DNA from: Prevotella sp. UBA2755
GTDB taxonomy: Bacteria; Bacteroidota; Bacteroidia; Bacteroidales; Bacteroidaceae
Direction of reading: 5' to 3'
Length of the DNA stretch: 28,713 bases
NCBI GenBank assembly: GCA_002353225.1
Contig: DEJF01000080.1
Location: 1-28,713, forward strand
Below, one piece after another: positions 1-6,944 of this stretch. The translations under genes and the position numbers were made by a program. The notes below the pieces were generated by a model. The model was not told where the DNA came from. It made no database searches and saw nothing but the letters and a program-made list of their open reading frames with translations. The number at the start of each line of letters is the position of its first letter. The stretch's first letter is position 1.

Positions 1-29
1 GGTTTTTAATCACAAAAAGTAGAGCCAAT

Positions 30-212
30 ATGAAAAAGAGATATATCAGTCCGGCAACGGAGGTCATCGAACTAAGCGCAGGGCAGATGCTGCTTGCAGG
101 AAGTTCTATTCCTATCAGCACTGGTACTACCGGAACTGTCGATGTCCGTGAATTGGAAGGCTTCGATGAACTTGGAAACTTCGAAGACCTTATGAAACAA
201 ATGGGTTTGTAA
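30..212 (+). CDS. small Bacteroidales peptide of unknown function
   Basis: This is a 60-residue protein with a basic, tyrosine-containing start (MKKRYISPATEVIEL), a short LLAGS stretch around residues 20-25, a Ser/Thr/Gly-rich middle and an acidic C-terminal half ending in MKQMGL. Short proteins with this MKK-x-Y-x-x-P start followed by LLxGS are common in Prevotella-type genomes, but I know no function for them. It has no clear signal peptide or transmembrane helix. A strong terminator hairpin begins 22 bases after its stop codon, so it is probably its own transcription unit or the end of one that begins before the window. The start codon follows an A-rich stretch without a Shine-Dalgarno sequence, as is usual in this phylum. 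It could be a peptide precursor, but no maturation genes are visible nearby. Confidence 0.6.
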   Translation: MKKRYISPATEVIELSAGQMLLAGSSIPISTGTTGTVDVRELEGFDELGNFEDLMKQMGL

Positions 213-233
213 TCCCCTCTCAAACGATAAAGG

Positions 234-270
234 AGAAGTCCCGATGCCAATGGTGTCGGGACTTCTTATT
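234..270 (+). terminator. intrinsic terminator after the small peptide gene
   Basis: A perfect inverted repeat pairs 234-244 with 256-266 (AGAAGTCCCGA with TCGGGACTTCT) around an 11-base loop, and the run TTATT follows. It lies between the small peptide gene and the promoter of the ABC ATPase gene. It is the only textbook intrinsic terminator I find in the window. Confidence 0.85.
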
Positions 271-315
271 GATAATTATTTTATGCGACTCTGCAAATAA
301 ATAGGATAGTTATTT

Positions 316-346
316 TTTGCAGACTCGTTTTTTTATCGTACATTTG
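316..346 (+). promoter_or_regulatory. Bacteroidota-type promoter of the ABC ATPase-cobD operon
   Basis: TTTG at 316-319 and TACATTTG at 339-346 match the -33 (TTTG) and -7 (TAnnTTTG) elements of Bacteroidota sigma factor promoters, with 19 bases between them. The ATG of the ABC gene starts only five bases after the last G of the -7 box. The expected transcription start therefore falls at or beside the start codon, which suggests a leaderless mRNA. Confidence 0.7.
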
Positions 347-350
347 CAGC

Positions 351-1142
351 ATGAATGAGACGGTAATACTTACTAACCTGACGATTGGCTATCAGACGAA
401 GCAACATACGACAGTGGTGGCAGAGCATCTGAATGCTGCCATCAAGAGTGGGGAACTCACCTGTCTGTTAGGGCGGAACGGTATTGGTAAATCCACCCTG
501 TTGCGCACCCTCTCCGCTTTCCAACCAGCGTTGGGAGGGGAGATACTGATGTCAACAGACAATGGTCAGCAGCCAGTCAATAGTCTTACAGACAAGCAAC
601 TCAGTCGTCTTATCGGCGTGGTACTGACAGAGAAACCCGATGTGCGGAATATGACCATCGAGGAACTGGTGGGTATGGGACGCTCACCCTATACGGGTTT
701 CTGGGGAACCTTGTCGAAAGACGACAAACGTATCGTGGATGAGGCTATCCAGTTGGTAAGTATAGAGTCATTACGAGGAAGGTATGTGCATACACTGAGT
801 GATGGTGAGCGACAGAAGGTGATGATAGCCAAGGCGTTAGCGCAACAGACACCTATTATCTACCTAGACGAGCCTACGGCATTCCTTGACTTCCCCAGTA
901 AGGTGGAGGTGATGCAACTGTTGCATCGGCTGGCTCGTGAGCAAGAGAAGACCATCTTCCTCTCTACCCATGATGTGGAGTTGTCGCTGCAGGTAGCCGA
1001 CTGTATCTGGCTGATGGAGGAGGGGAGTCTGAGTGTGGGTACTCCTCGTCAACTTGCCGACGACGGAGCACTGAGCCGTTTCATAGAGCATAAGGGTATC
1101 CAGTTTAATGCTGAGACACTAACCATACGAGTAACAGAATGA
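351..1142 (+). CDS. ABC transporter ATP-binding protein, FecE/BtuD type
   Basis: This 263-residue protein is an ATPase of the iron-siderophore/cobalamin importer class. It has a Walker A motif (GRNGIGKST, about residues 42-50), an ABC signature LSDGERQK, a Walker B with catalytic Glu (IIYLDEPTAFLD) and a switch His in STHDVE. It would power a FecCD/BtuC-type permease in the inner membrane. No permease or binding-protein gene is adjacent: upstream is a terminated small gene and downstream, overlapping by four bases, is a CobD-like gene. The pairing with CobD suggests a corrinoid (vitamin B12 or cobinamide) role, but the substrate is inferred. The start used here is supported by the conserved early strand VILTNLTIGY and leaves essentially no 5' leader. 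Confidence 0.9.
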   Translation: MNETVILTNLTIGYQTKQHTTVVAEHLNAAIKSGELTCLLGRNGIGKSTLLRTLSAFQPALGGEILMSTDNGQQPVNSLTDKQLSRLIGVVLTEKPDVRNMTIEELVGMGRSPYTGFWGTLSKDDKRIVDEAIQLVSIESLRGRYVHTLSDGERQKVMIAKALAQQTPIIYLDEPTAFLDFPSKVEVMQLLHRLAREQEKTIFLSTHDVELSLQVADCIWLMEEGSLSVGTPRQLADDGALSRFIEHKGIQFNAETLTIRVTE

Positions 1143-2176
1143 TAGAGGGTCACGGAGACGACTTATACCGCTATGACGCAGGGATGGTGCGGATAAACTT
1201 CAGCACCAATATCTACCAGCATGCCGACCATAGGGCATTGCGGGAGTATCTTGCGGAGCATCTTGATGTCATCAGCAACTATCCGGAGCCGCAACCCCGT
1301 TCCCTTGAAAAGATAATCGCCCAGAAGTTGGGTATCACCCCGGAGGCTGTGATGGTGACCAATGGTGCTACGGAGGCTATCTATCTGATAGCCCAGATGC
1401 TGCACCATAGTGCGTCGATTATCCCACAGCCTACCTTCAATGAGTATGCGGATGCCTGTCGTATCAACCACCATATTATCTCTTACGAGAATACAGATGA
1501 CTTGAAGGAGTTACCCAACGACCGTGTCTATTGGATCTGCAACCCCAACAACCCTACTGGCAATGTGATGACGAAAGGTATTATCGAGTATATGGTGCGC
1601 CGCTCCCCACGCTATACCTTTGTGGTCGACCAGTCGTATGAGGACTATACGAAGGAGCGGCTTATCCAACCCGAGGAGATGATAGACTGTCATAACCTGT
1701 TGGTGCTCCACTCCCTCAGCAAGCGGTTTGCCGTACCAGGACTGCGTATCGGTTATGTCACCGGTCATCCCGATGTCATCCAGTTGTTGCGTACCATACG
1801 TCATCCCTGGTCAGTGAGTGCCCTTGCCATCGAGGCAGGGAAATATCTGCTCAAGCGTAACGAGCCGGTGATTCCCGATCTGGATGACTATCTGTTGGAG
1901 ACAGAGCGTCTGCGTGCTAACCTGCGACAGATAGAGGGGATTCGTGTCTTTGAGACCAAGACGAACTTCATGTTATGTGAGATAGAGCCTGCGACGAGTA
2001 CGAAACTGAAGTTCTACCTCGTCCATGAGCATGGCATCCTGATACGTGACTGTTCTAATTTCACAGGACTCTCCGACCATTTCTTCCGTGTCGCCACACA
2101 ACGACCAAAAGAGAATGACGCCTTGGTAGGCGCCATTCGCGAGTTTATCAGTAATCTTCCTGAGAATAAGGTTTAG
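1139..2176 (+). CDS. cobD: CobD-like PLP-dependent aminotransferase/decarboxylase
   Basis: This is a 345-residue class I/II aminotransferase-fold enzyme. The opening GHGDDLYRY...INFSTNIY, the CNPNNPTGN motif, the PLP-lysine region HSLSKRFAVPGLRIGY and the ending LIRDCSNFTGLSDHFFRVA follow L-threonine-O-3-phosphate decarboxylase (CobD). CobD makes aminopropanol phosphate for the lower-ligand arm of cobalamin. Histidinol-phosphate aminotransferase (HisC) is the close alternative; the HGG/HGD-like start and the C-terminal CSNFxGL stretch favour CobD. Its ATG overlaps the end of the ABC ATPase gene as ATGA, so the two are probably translationally coupled. Its 3' end overlaps the convergent esterase gene by four bases, leaving no room for a terminator between them. 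Confidence 0.75.
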   Translation: MIEGHGDDLYRYDAGMVRINFSTNIYQHADHRALREYLAEHLDVISNYPEPQPRSLEKIIAQKLGITPEAVMVTNGATEAIYLIAQMLHHSASIIPQPTFNEYADACRINHHIISYENTDDLKELPNDRVYWICNPNNPTGNVMTKGIIEYMVRRSPRYTFVVDQSYEDYTKERLIQPEEMIDCHNLLVLHSLSKRFAVPGLRIGYVTGHPDVIQLLRTIRHPWSVSALAIEAGKYLLKRNEPVIPDLDDYLLETERLRANLRQIEGIRVFETKTNFMLCEIEPATSTKLKFYLVHEHGILIRDCSNFTGLSDHFFRVATQRPKENDALVGAIREFISNLPENKV

Positions 2177-3273
2177 AACCAGTGCATCAGAGAACGGAGG
2201 AAGGCTGTCAACTCACCAGTCATCTTCTGATGCTGCCACAGAGAGGGATGCCAGGAGGCACCATAGTAGATATCTCCATTCTGTGGGGTGAAGTCGAAGC
2301 GATATACCTCCTTGTCTCCGTCTTTCTTAGCCTCTTCCACTACTTCGTTCAGTGTCTTCTTGGCAATCTCTAATTCCTTGTCTAAGAGCATAGAGCCGCA
2401 GAGATACACAATCTTCGCGTTGGGGTTGTGCTGACGTACCTGTTTCAGGAATGTCTTATAAGCCTGCTTCAACAGTTTCACGTCGTAATTGTTGGTCGAC
2501 AGGTCGTTGGTTCCCAAGTTGATACATACCACCTGTGGGGTATAACGGGAGAAGTCCCAACGCTCAGAACGGTCATAGAGATTGGTGTACTCATACTCTG
2601 TCGTCATCACGTTTTCCGGGGTACCCGTCTTCGGACCACCATAACTGCGATAGACACCAATACCGCTACGAGCCACCACGTATGCCATGGCGTTCAGACT
2701 ACGACATGTCTGCTGGGCGTAGGTATAGTAATGATTCTCTGTCTCATACTCGAAAGGATCAGTCTTCTCGATACTCTCATTACCATAGCCACAGGTGATG
2801 GAGTTACCGATGAACTCGATACGACGGTCGGGGAGGGCAGGAGCCTCTAACAAGGTGCCGTCACAGTCGAGTACAAAGCCCCGGAACTCAGGTTTCAACT
2901 CATACCCCTCGATGACATACATCAGACGGATGCTATGCTCACCCTTAGGCAATGCGGTGGCGAGGGTTACCACAGAGTCCTTCTCTGCCATGAAGCCCAC
3001 CTTGAAAGGTGCCGCCTCGTCAATCTGTGCCATGAAATAACCGCTCTTGGGTTTCGCTATCATCTTCAGACTGGTACCCGTAAAGCGGGCATTGATCTGC
3101 ACACCAGGGAAGGTGAAGCGGGGACGCATGGGGTTATCGAAACAGATACGTCCGATGTACTGGATGTTCTTGTCCGTGGGGTTAATGACTTTACCCTTGA
3201 TAGGAAGGGTCGTGGAGGCACTTGTCCAAAGGGTCAGTGCGGCAAACAGTGTTAGTAGTGTTGAACGTTTCAT
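2173..3273 (-). CDS. secreted SGNH-hydrolase esterase, CE2 (acetyl-xylan esterase) type
   Basis: This 366-residue protein has a signal peptide (MKRSTLLTLFAALTLWTSAS), an N-terminal beta-rich domain of about 130 residues (GRICFDNPMRPRFTFPGVQINARFTG...), then an SGNH/GDSL hydrolase domain. Block I is FIGNSITCGYG with the nucleophile Ser, block III is NLGTNDLS, and the catalytic His is in SWHPSLWQHQKM. A jelly-roll followed by SGNH is the plan of carbohydrate esterase family 2, which removes acetyl groups from xylan and other plant glycans. It is likely periplasmic or surface-exposed. It stands alone, divergent from ruvB across a short region with a heptamer array, and convergent with cobD. The exact glycan substrate cannot be read from the sequence. 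Confidence 0.85.
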   Translation of the reverse strand: MKRSTLLTLFAALTLWTSASTTLPIKGKVINPTDKNIQYIGRICFDNPMRPRFTFPGVQINARFTGTSLKMIAKPKSGYFMAQIDEAAPFKVGFMAEKDSVVTLATALPKGEHSIRLMYVIEGYELKPEFRGFVLDCDGTLLEAPALPDRRIEFIGNSITCGYGNESIEKTDPFEYETENHYYTYAQQTCRSLNAMAYVVARSGIGVYRSYGGPKTGTPENVMTTEYEYTNLYDRSERWDFSRYTPQVVCINLGTNDLSTNNYDVKLLKQAYKTFLKQVRQHNPNAKIVYLCGSMLLDKELEIAKKTLNEVVEEAKKDGDKEVYRFDFTPQNGDIYYGASWHPSLWQHQKMTGELTAFLRSLMHWF

Positions 3274-3298
3274 ATAGATAGTTTTGATTTTCTGTCTG

Positions 3299-3306
3299 CA
3301 AAAATA
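3299..3306 (-). promoter_or_regulatory. -7 box of the esterase promoter
   Basis: Read on the minus strand this is TATTTTTG, a match to TAnnTTTG, 25 bases upstream of the esterase start codon. The position where a -33 TTTG should lie (about 3326-3329) is occupied by the CTATGAA heptamer array, so there is no canonical -33 element. Confidence 0.5.
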
Positions 3307-3313
3307 CTAAAAA

Positions 3314-3343
3314 TTATGAACTATGAACTATGAACTATGAACT
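3314..3343 (+). repeat. heptamer tandem array 1 (CTATGAA x4)
   Basis: There are four tandem seven-base units, TTATGAA then three CTATGAA, followed by CT. The array lies between the divergent esterase and ruvB genes and covers the expected -33 positions of both promoters. It is one of five arrays of the same heptamer in the window. Confidence 0.95.
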
Positions 3344-3377
3344 TTTTTCGTACCTTTGCAAGCAAAAGTACGAAAAA
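3344..3377. promoter_or_regulatory. ruvB promoter inside a 10-bp perfect inverted repeat
   Basis: The -7 box TACCTTTG is at 3351-3358, with the ruvB ATG at 3381 or 3384. TTTTTCGTAC (3344-3353) and GTACGAAAAA (3368-3377) form a perfect 10-base inverted repeat with a 14-base spacer. The left arm runs into the -7 box and the right arm lies just downstream of the expected transcription start. It could be an operator or a 5' hairpin; which one is not decidable here. Confidence 0.6.
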
Positions 3378-3380
3378 TAA

Positions 3381-4418
3381 ATGATGGACGAAGATTTTGA
3401 CATCCGACAGGAGCAGTTCTCCTCCTCCGAGAAAGACTTTGAGAATGCGCTACGCCCCCTCTCTTTCAGCGATTTCAGCGGACAGCAGCAGGTGGTGGAG
3501 AACTTGCAGGTGTTCGTGGAGGCTGCGAAATATCGTGGGGAGCCTCTCGACCATACCTTGCTGCATGGTCCTCCAGGCTTGGGTAAGACGACGCTTTCGA
3601 ATATCATTGCCAATGAGTTGGGAGTGGGTTTCAAGATTACCAGCGGTCCTGTGTTGGACAAGCCAGGCGACCTTGCCGGTATCCTGACATCCTTGGAGAA
3701 GAACGACGTATTGTTCATCGACGAGATCCATCGTCTGTCACCCGTCGTGGAGGAATACCTCTATTCCGCGATGGAGGACTATCGTATCGACATTATGATC
3801 GATAAGGGTCCGTCGGCACGAAGCATCCAGATAGACCTTAATCCGTTTACCTTGGTAGGTGCCACCACCCGTAGTGGTCTGCTGACGGCTCCCCTCCGTG
3901 CCCGTTTTGGAATCAATATGCACCTGCAGTATTATGAGCCGGAGACCCTGCAGAAGATTATCACACGCTCAGCCTCCATCCTGCGGGTACCTATCACTGC
4001 CGATGCCGCCGCGGAGATCTCTCGTCGCTCTCGTGGTACGCCCCGTATTGCCAATGCCCTGTTGCGTCGTGTCCGTGACTTCGCCCAGGTGAAGGGTACA
4101 GGACGTATTGACACGGAGATCACGAAGATAGCCCTGACGGCGTTGAATATCGACCAGTACGGACTGGATGAGATAGACAACCGCATCCTGCTGACCATTA
4201 TCGATAAGTTCCGTGGTGGTCCTGTGGGTATCACAACCATTGCCACGGCGATTGGCGAGGATGCCGGAACAGTGGAGGAGGTCTATGAGCCATTCCTCAT
4301 TATGGAGGGCTTCATCAAGCGTACTCCTCGTGGTCGTATGGTGACAGAACTTGCCTATCGTCATTTCGGACGTAATCCCTATACGGGGAATATTATGGAA
4401 CCAAACCTGTTTGAGTAA
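3381..4418 (+). CDS. ruvB: Holliday junction branch migration ATPase RuvB
   Basis: This 345-residue AAA+ ATPase drives branch migration of Holliday junctions as a hexamer loaded by RuvA. It shows Walker A GPPGLGKTT (about residues 60-68), Walker B LFIDEIHR, the arginine-finger segment GATTRSGLLTAPLRARFG and a C-terminal winged-helix domain ending in MEGFIKRTPRGR. Its length is normal for the family. Two ATGs in tandem (3381 and 3384) could both serve as start; homologues usually begin near M(N/D)EDFDIR, so 3384 is equally possible. It has its own TACCTTTG promoter. Five TTCATAG repeats begin on the base immediately after its stop codon. Confidence 0.97.
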   Translation: MMDEDFDIRQEQFSSSEKDFENALRPLSFSDFSGQQQVVENLQVFVEAAKYRGEPLDHTLLHGPPGLGKTTLSNIIANELGVGFKITSGPVLDKPGDLAGILTSLEKNDVLFIDEIHRLSPVVEEYLYSAMEDYRIDIMIDKGPSARSIQIDLNPFTLVGATTRSGLLTAPLRARFGINMHLQYYEPETLQKIITRSASILRVPITADAAAEISRRSRGTPRIANALLRRVRDFAQVKGTGRIDTEITKIALTALNIDQYGLDEIDNRILLTIIDKFRGGPVGITTIATAIGEDAGTVEEVYEPFLIMEGFIKRTPRGRMVTELAYRHFGRNPYTGNIMEPNLFE

Positions 4419-4455
4419 TTCATAGTTCATAGTTCATAGTTCATAGTTCATAGTT
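4419..4455 (+). repeat. heptamer tandem array 2 (TTCATAG x5)
   Basis: There are five perfect TTCATAG units at 4419-4453 plus TT. The array starts directly after the ruvB stop codon and ends directly before the ATG of the four-helix-bundle gene. It is in the opposite orientation to array 3 on the other side of that gene, so the two form a long inverted repeat around it. Confidence 0.95.
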
Positions 4456-4806
4456 ATGAAAGAGAGTATTGTTAAAGATAAAAGTAAAGAGTTTGCTCTT
4501 AGAATGATTAATCTTTACAAATTTCTGACGATTACGGCTGTGAATAAGGAGTTTGTTCTTTCTAAACAGGCTCTGCGAAGTGGAACTAGTATAGGGGCAA
4601 ACGTGAAAGAGGCTTTGCGTGGTCAAAGCAGACCTGATTTTAGGGCAAAAATGGCAATTGCATTAAAAGAAGCAAGTGAAACAGAATATTGGATAGAACT
4701 TCTATATGAATCTGATTATATAGATGAGCCATCGTATACATCTATTATTAATGACAATAGGGAACTTATCAAAATACTAACCCGTATAGTTAAGAATACG
4801 GAATAA
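4456..4806 (+). CDS. four helix bundle protein (23S rRNA intervening-sequence protein family)
   Basis: This 116-residue, fully helical protein is recognisable as the IVS/four-helix-bundle family by LTITAVNKEFVLSKQALRSGTSIGANVKEALRG, then KMAIALKEASETEYWIELL and a C-terminal NRELIKIL helix. Relatives are encoded in intervening sequences of 23S rRNA genes and include Avd, the accessory protein of diversity-generating retroelements. The biochemical role of free-standing members is not established. Its base composition is visibly richer in A/T than ruvB and coaD, and it uses AAA, ATA, TTA and AGA codons its neighbours avoid. It is flanked exactly by inverted heptamer arrays. The whole unit (4419-4837) looks like a small cassette inserted between two housekeeping genes. 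Confidence 0.9.
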   Translation: MKESIVKDKSKEFALRMINLYKFLTITAVNKEFVLSKQALRSGTSIGANVKEALRGQSRPDFRAKMAIALKEASETEYWIELLYESDYIDEPSYTSIINDNRELIKILTRIVKNTE

Positions 4807-4837
4807 CTATGAATTTTGAACTATGAACTATGAACTA
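4807..4837 (+). repeat. heptamer tandem array 3 (CTATGAA x4, one degenerate)
   Basis: The units are CTATGAA, TTTTGAA, CTATGAA and CTATGAA, followed by CTA. The array begins right after the stop codon of the four-helix-bundle gene and runs into the coaD reading frame. The coaD start codon at 4823 and its first five codons lie inside the array. Confidence 0.95.
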
Positions 4838-5299
4838 AAAACAGGCGTTTTTGTAGGGAGTTTCGACCCCTTTACAGTAGGTCACGACTCTATCGTGACA
4901 AGAGCCTTGGGATTGTTCGACCGTCTCGTCATCGGGGTGGTGGGCGATCAGGTGCATAAACCCAATATGGCACCAGCCACTGAGCGTATGCAGGCAATTC
5001 AGGAGTTGTATGCCGATGAGGCTCGTATCGAGGTGAAACCCTATTATGGTCTTGCGGTCGACTTCGCCAAGGAGCAAAGTGCCCAGTATATTGTCAAAGG
5101 GGTGCGCTCCGTCAAGGATTTCGAGTACGAGCGTGAGCAGGCTGACATCAATCGGCAGATCAGTGGTATCGAGACCATCCTGTTGTTTGCGGAGCCACAG
5201 TATGCCAGTGTCAGCAGTAGTGTTGTCCGTGAGTTAAGACATTTCGGAAGGAGTGTTGACGAGTTCCTACCCAAGAGAAGAAACAACTATGAACTATGA
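4823..5299 (+). CDS. coaD: phosphopantetheine adenylyltransferase
   Basis: This 158-residue enzyme makes dephospho-CoA from 4'-phosphopantetheine and ATP in CoA biosynthesis. The nucleotidyltransferase motif VGSFDPFTVGHDSIV is near the N-terminus, KGVRSVKDFEYE is in the middle and the late motif ASVSSSVVREL is conserved. Both ends are made of heptamer repeat: the N-terminal MNYEL comes from array 3 and the C-terminal NNYEL plus the TGA stop comes from array 4. Family members normally start a few residues before the GSFDP strand. No other ATG in frame is available, so the repeat appears to supply the true start codon. Confidence 0.95.
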   Translation: MNYELKTGVFVGSFDPFTVGHDSIVTRALGLFDRLVIGVVGDQVHKPNMAPATERMQAIQELYADEARIEVKPYYGLAVDFAKEQSAQYIVKGVRSVKDFEYEREQADINRQISGIETILLFAEPQYASVSSSVVRELRHFGRSVDEFLPKRRNNYEL

Positions 5300-5317
5300 A
5301 TTATGAACTATGAACTA
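5287..5317 (+). repeat. heptamer tandem array 4 (CTATGAA x4)
   Basis: The units are CTATGAA, CTATGAA, TTATGAA and CTATGAA, followed by CTA. The array encodes the last residues and the stop codon of coaD and ends three bases before the ATG of the M28 lipoprotein gene. Confidence 0.95.
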
Positions 5318-5319
5318 AT

Positions 5320-6312
5320 ATGAAACATCTCTTATATCTTCTTTGTATATTGAGTTTGGTGGCTTGTGGTACTACCAAGAAACAAGTGGAGCAACAACCC
5401 GTTGTCAGCATCCAGTTTAATGCGGACTCCGCCTATCAGTTCTGTGCCGCCCAGTGTAACTTCGGTCCTCGTATCATGAACAGTGAGGCACATGAGCAGT
5501 GTGCCCAGTGGATCACTCAGAAGTTCCAACAGTACGGTTATCATGTGGAGTTACAGAAAGCAGACCTCAAAGGCTATGACGGTACCATCCTGAAGAGTAC
5601 GAATATCATCGCCAAAGCTCCCTCTCTGAAGGAGAGGGCGGGGGGTGAGGCAATCCTTATCTGCGCCCATTGGGACAGTCGTCCATGGGCGGATAACGAC
5701 CCCAATCCTGACAACTGGCGGAAACCCGTGATGGCAGCCAATGACGGTGCCTCGGGTGTTGCTGTGATGCTCGAACTGGCTCGTCTGATTCAGCAGCATG
5801 ACTCCTTGAATGTCGCTGTCGACTTCATCTGTTTCGATGCGGAAGACTGGGGTATTCCTCAATGGGATGAGACAGGTGACGGTACCGACTCATGGGCTCT
5901 GGGTGCGCAATACTGGGCAAAGAGCCAGCAGCAGAAAAGCAATGATCAACAGCCTTATCAATATGCCATCCTCTTGGACATGGTAGGAGGACAGGGTGCT
6001 AAGTTCTATCAGGAGGGCTATTCGATGCAGAAGGCTGGTCAGATCGTAGAGAAGGTATGGCGTGCAGCCAATGCCGCAGGCTATGGTAGTTTCTTCCCCA
6101 TGCAGGAAAGTGGTTTTGTGACTGACGACCATGTCCCGGTGAATGATATCGCCAACATCCCTTGTGTGGACATCATCAACCATTATCCCGACTGTCAGCA
6201 GAGTTCTTTCGGTCCTACATGGCATACCGTCAATGACGACATGCAGCATATCGACAAGAATACCCTACAAGCAGTAGGACAAACCTTGGTACAGTTAATC
6301 TATAACGAGTAG
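5320..6312 (+). CDS. M28-family lipoprotein, glutaminyl-peptide cyclotransferase-like
   Basis: This 330-residue protein has a lipoprotein signal (MKHLLYLLCILSLVACGTT, lipobox LVAC). The rest is an M28-like zinc fold: ICAHWDSRPWADND and AANDGASGVAVMLELARL carry metal ligands, and FDAEDWG carries the catalytic acid. This pattern matches bacterial glutaminyl cyclases of the animal type, known from oral Bacteroidales, which form N-terminal pyroglutamate on exported proteins. A plain aminopeptidase is the alternative. Residues about 101-111 (SLKERAGGEA and neighbours) are encoded by a hairpin-forming GC-rich stretch that looks like a repeat inserted in frame just before the conserved HWDSRPW strand. 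It ends three bases from the convergent DUF4294 gene. Confidence 0.85.
   Translation: MKHLLYLLCILSLVACGTTKKQVEQQPVVSIQFNADSAYQFCAAQCNFGPRIMNSEAHEQCAQWITQKFQQYGYHVELQKADLKGYDGTILKSTNIIAKAPSLKERAGGEAILICAHWDSRPWADNDPNPDNWRKPVMAANDGASGVAVMLELARLIQQHDSLNVAVDFICFDAEDWGIPQWDETGDGTDSWALGAQYWAKSQQQKSNDQQPYQYAILLDMVGGQGAKFYQEGYSMQKAGQIVEKVWRAANAAGYGSFFPMQESGFVTDDHVPVNDIANIPCVDIINHYPDCQQSSFGPTWHTVNDDMQHIDKNTLQAVGQTLVQLIYNE
5620..5650 (+). repeat. in-frame palindromic repeat inside the M28 gene
   Basis: CCCTCTC (5620-5626) pairs with GAGAGGG (5632-5638) around TGAAG, followed by a G-rich tail GGGGGGTGAGG. This is the form of a dispersed intergenic repeat familiar from Bacteroidota genomes (CCCTCTC...GAGAGGG followed by GGGGTGAGG). 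Here it is translated as part of the protein at about residues 101-111. The repeat identity is from memory, not from a search. Confidence 0.6.
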
Positions 6313-6315
6313 TTT

Positions 6316-6936
6316 CTATATCTGTCCTGCCTCTACCATCAATACGACACGTTCTGTGAGACGGTCGATACCCTCTGGGTCGTATTTCTTCTTCAGACTG
6401 GCACCGAAAGCCCATGCAAAGGCTTGGTAGAATCCGGCACGGACAGGACCGAGGAACGCTTGTATTAACTCATAACCAGAGGAGTTGCTCTCACGATAGA
6501 TCAGTTTGATCAACAGTTTTCCTTGTGAGTAAGTCAGTTTCTTCATCCGAGGCTTATACTCCTTCATGATACTCTTCTCCACCAGTTTCATGTGAGCATC
6601 CCTTGCTTTCTGGTCTGGCAGCGTCTCCAGGAACTCCGCAGTCTCCATCATGATGGCACGAGCCTCCTTGGCAATGGGTAACACAATCTTCACATTCTTC
6701 ACCAGACGGTTATAAGCCTGTTGCTGTTTCTTACTACTGAACGAGACAGGAGGATAGACATAGACATTATTCATCTCCATATACTGGATACTGTCGCCAT
6801 TCTCCAGCACCTTACCCACCTTCACAGTAGGTACAAAGGTAGGACTGTCGAGGTCGATGTCCTGCCGCTTCTGGTCGTTCTGGGCGAAGACGCCCATGGT
6901 CACCAGCATCATGCCGATCAGTAGCAATTGTCGCAT
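6316..6936 (-). CDS. DUF4294 family exported protein
   Basis: This 206-residue protein starts with a signal peptide (MRQLLLIGMMLVTMGVFAQ) and carries the Bacteroidota-specific DUF4294 features: DSIQYMEMNNVYVYPPVSF, then a helical segment with repeated Lys/Arg (VKIVLPIAKEARAIMMET) and LTYSQGKLLIKLIYRES. The function is unknown and it is probably periplasmic. The reading frame stays open for 91 codons upstream, but those residues look like untranslated DNA and the signal peptide fixes the start at 6936. A TACCTTCG box lies only eight bases upstream of the ATG, so the mRNA may have almost no leader. The gene is divergent from the LuxR-type regulator, with the sulfur-type operator midway between the two promoters. 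Confidence 0.85.
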   Translation of the reverse strand: MRQLLLIGMMLVTMGVFAQNDQKRQDIDLDSPTFVPTVKVGKVLENGDSIQYMEMNNVYVYPPVSFSSKKQQQAYNRLVKNVKIVLPIAKEARAIMMETAEFLETLPDQKARDAHMKLVEKSIMKEYKPRMKKLTYSQGKLLIKLIYRESNSSGYELIQAFLGPVRAGFYQAFAWAFGASLKKKYDPEGIDRLTERVVLMVEAGQI

Positions 6937-6944
6937 ATCGGGTG

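Noticed and set aside
2428..2850. 140-codon open frame on the plus strand within the esterase gene
   Set aside because: It is antisense to a well conserved SGNH hydrolase, has no family features and no promoter. Similar antisense frames across the window were dropped for the same reason.
3314..5317. Heptamer arrays as a CRISPR or as an attachment site
   Set aside because: Units are only seven bases, directly tandem, without spacers, and there are no cas or integrase genes.
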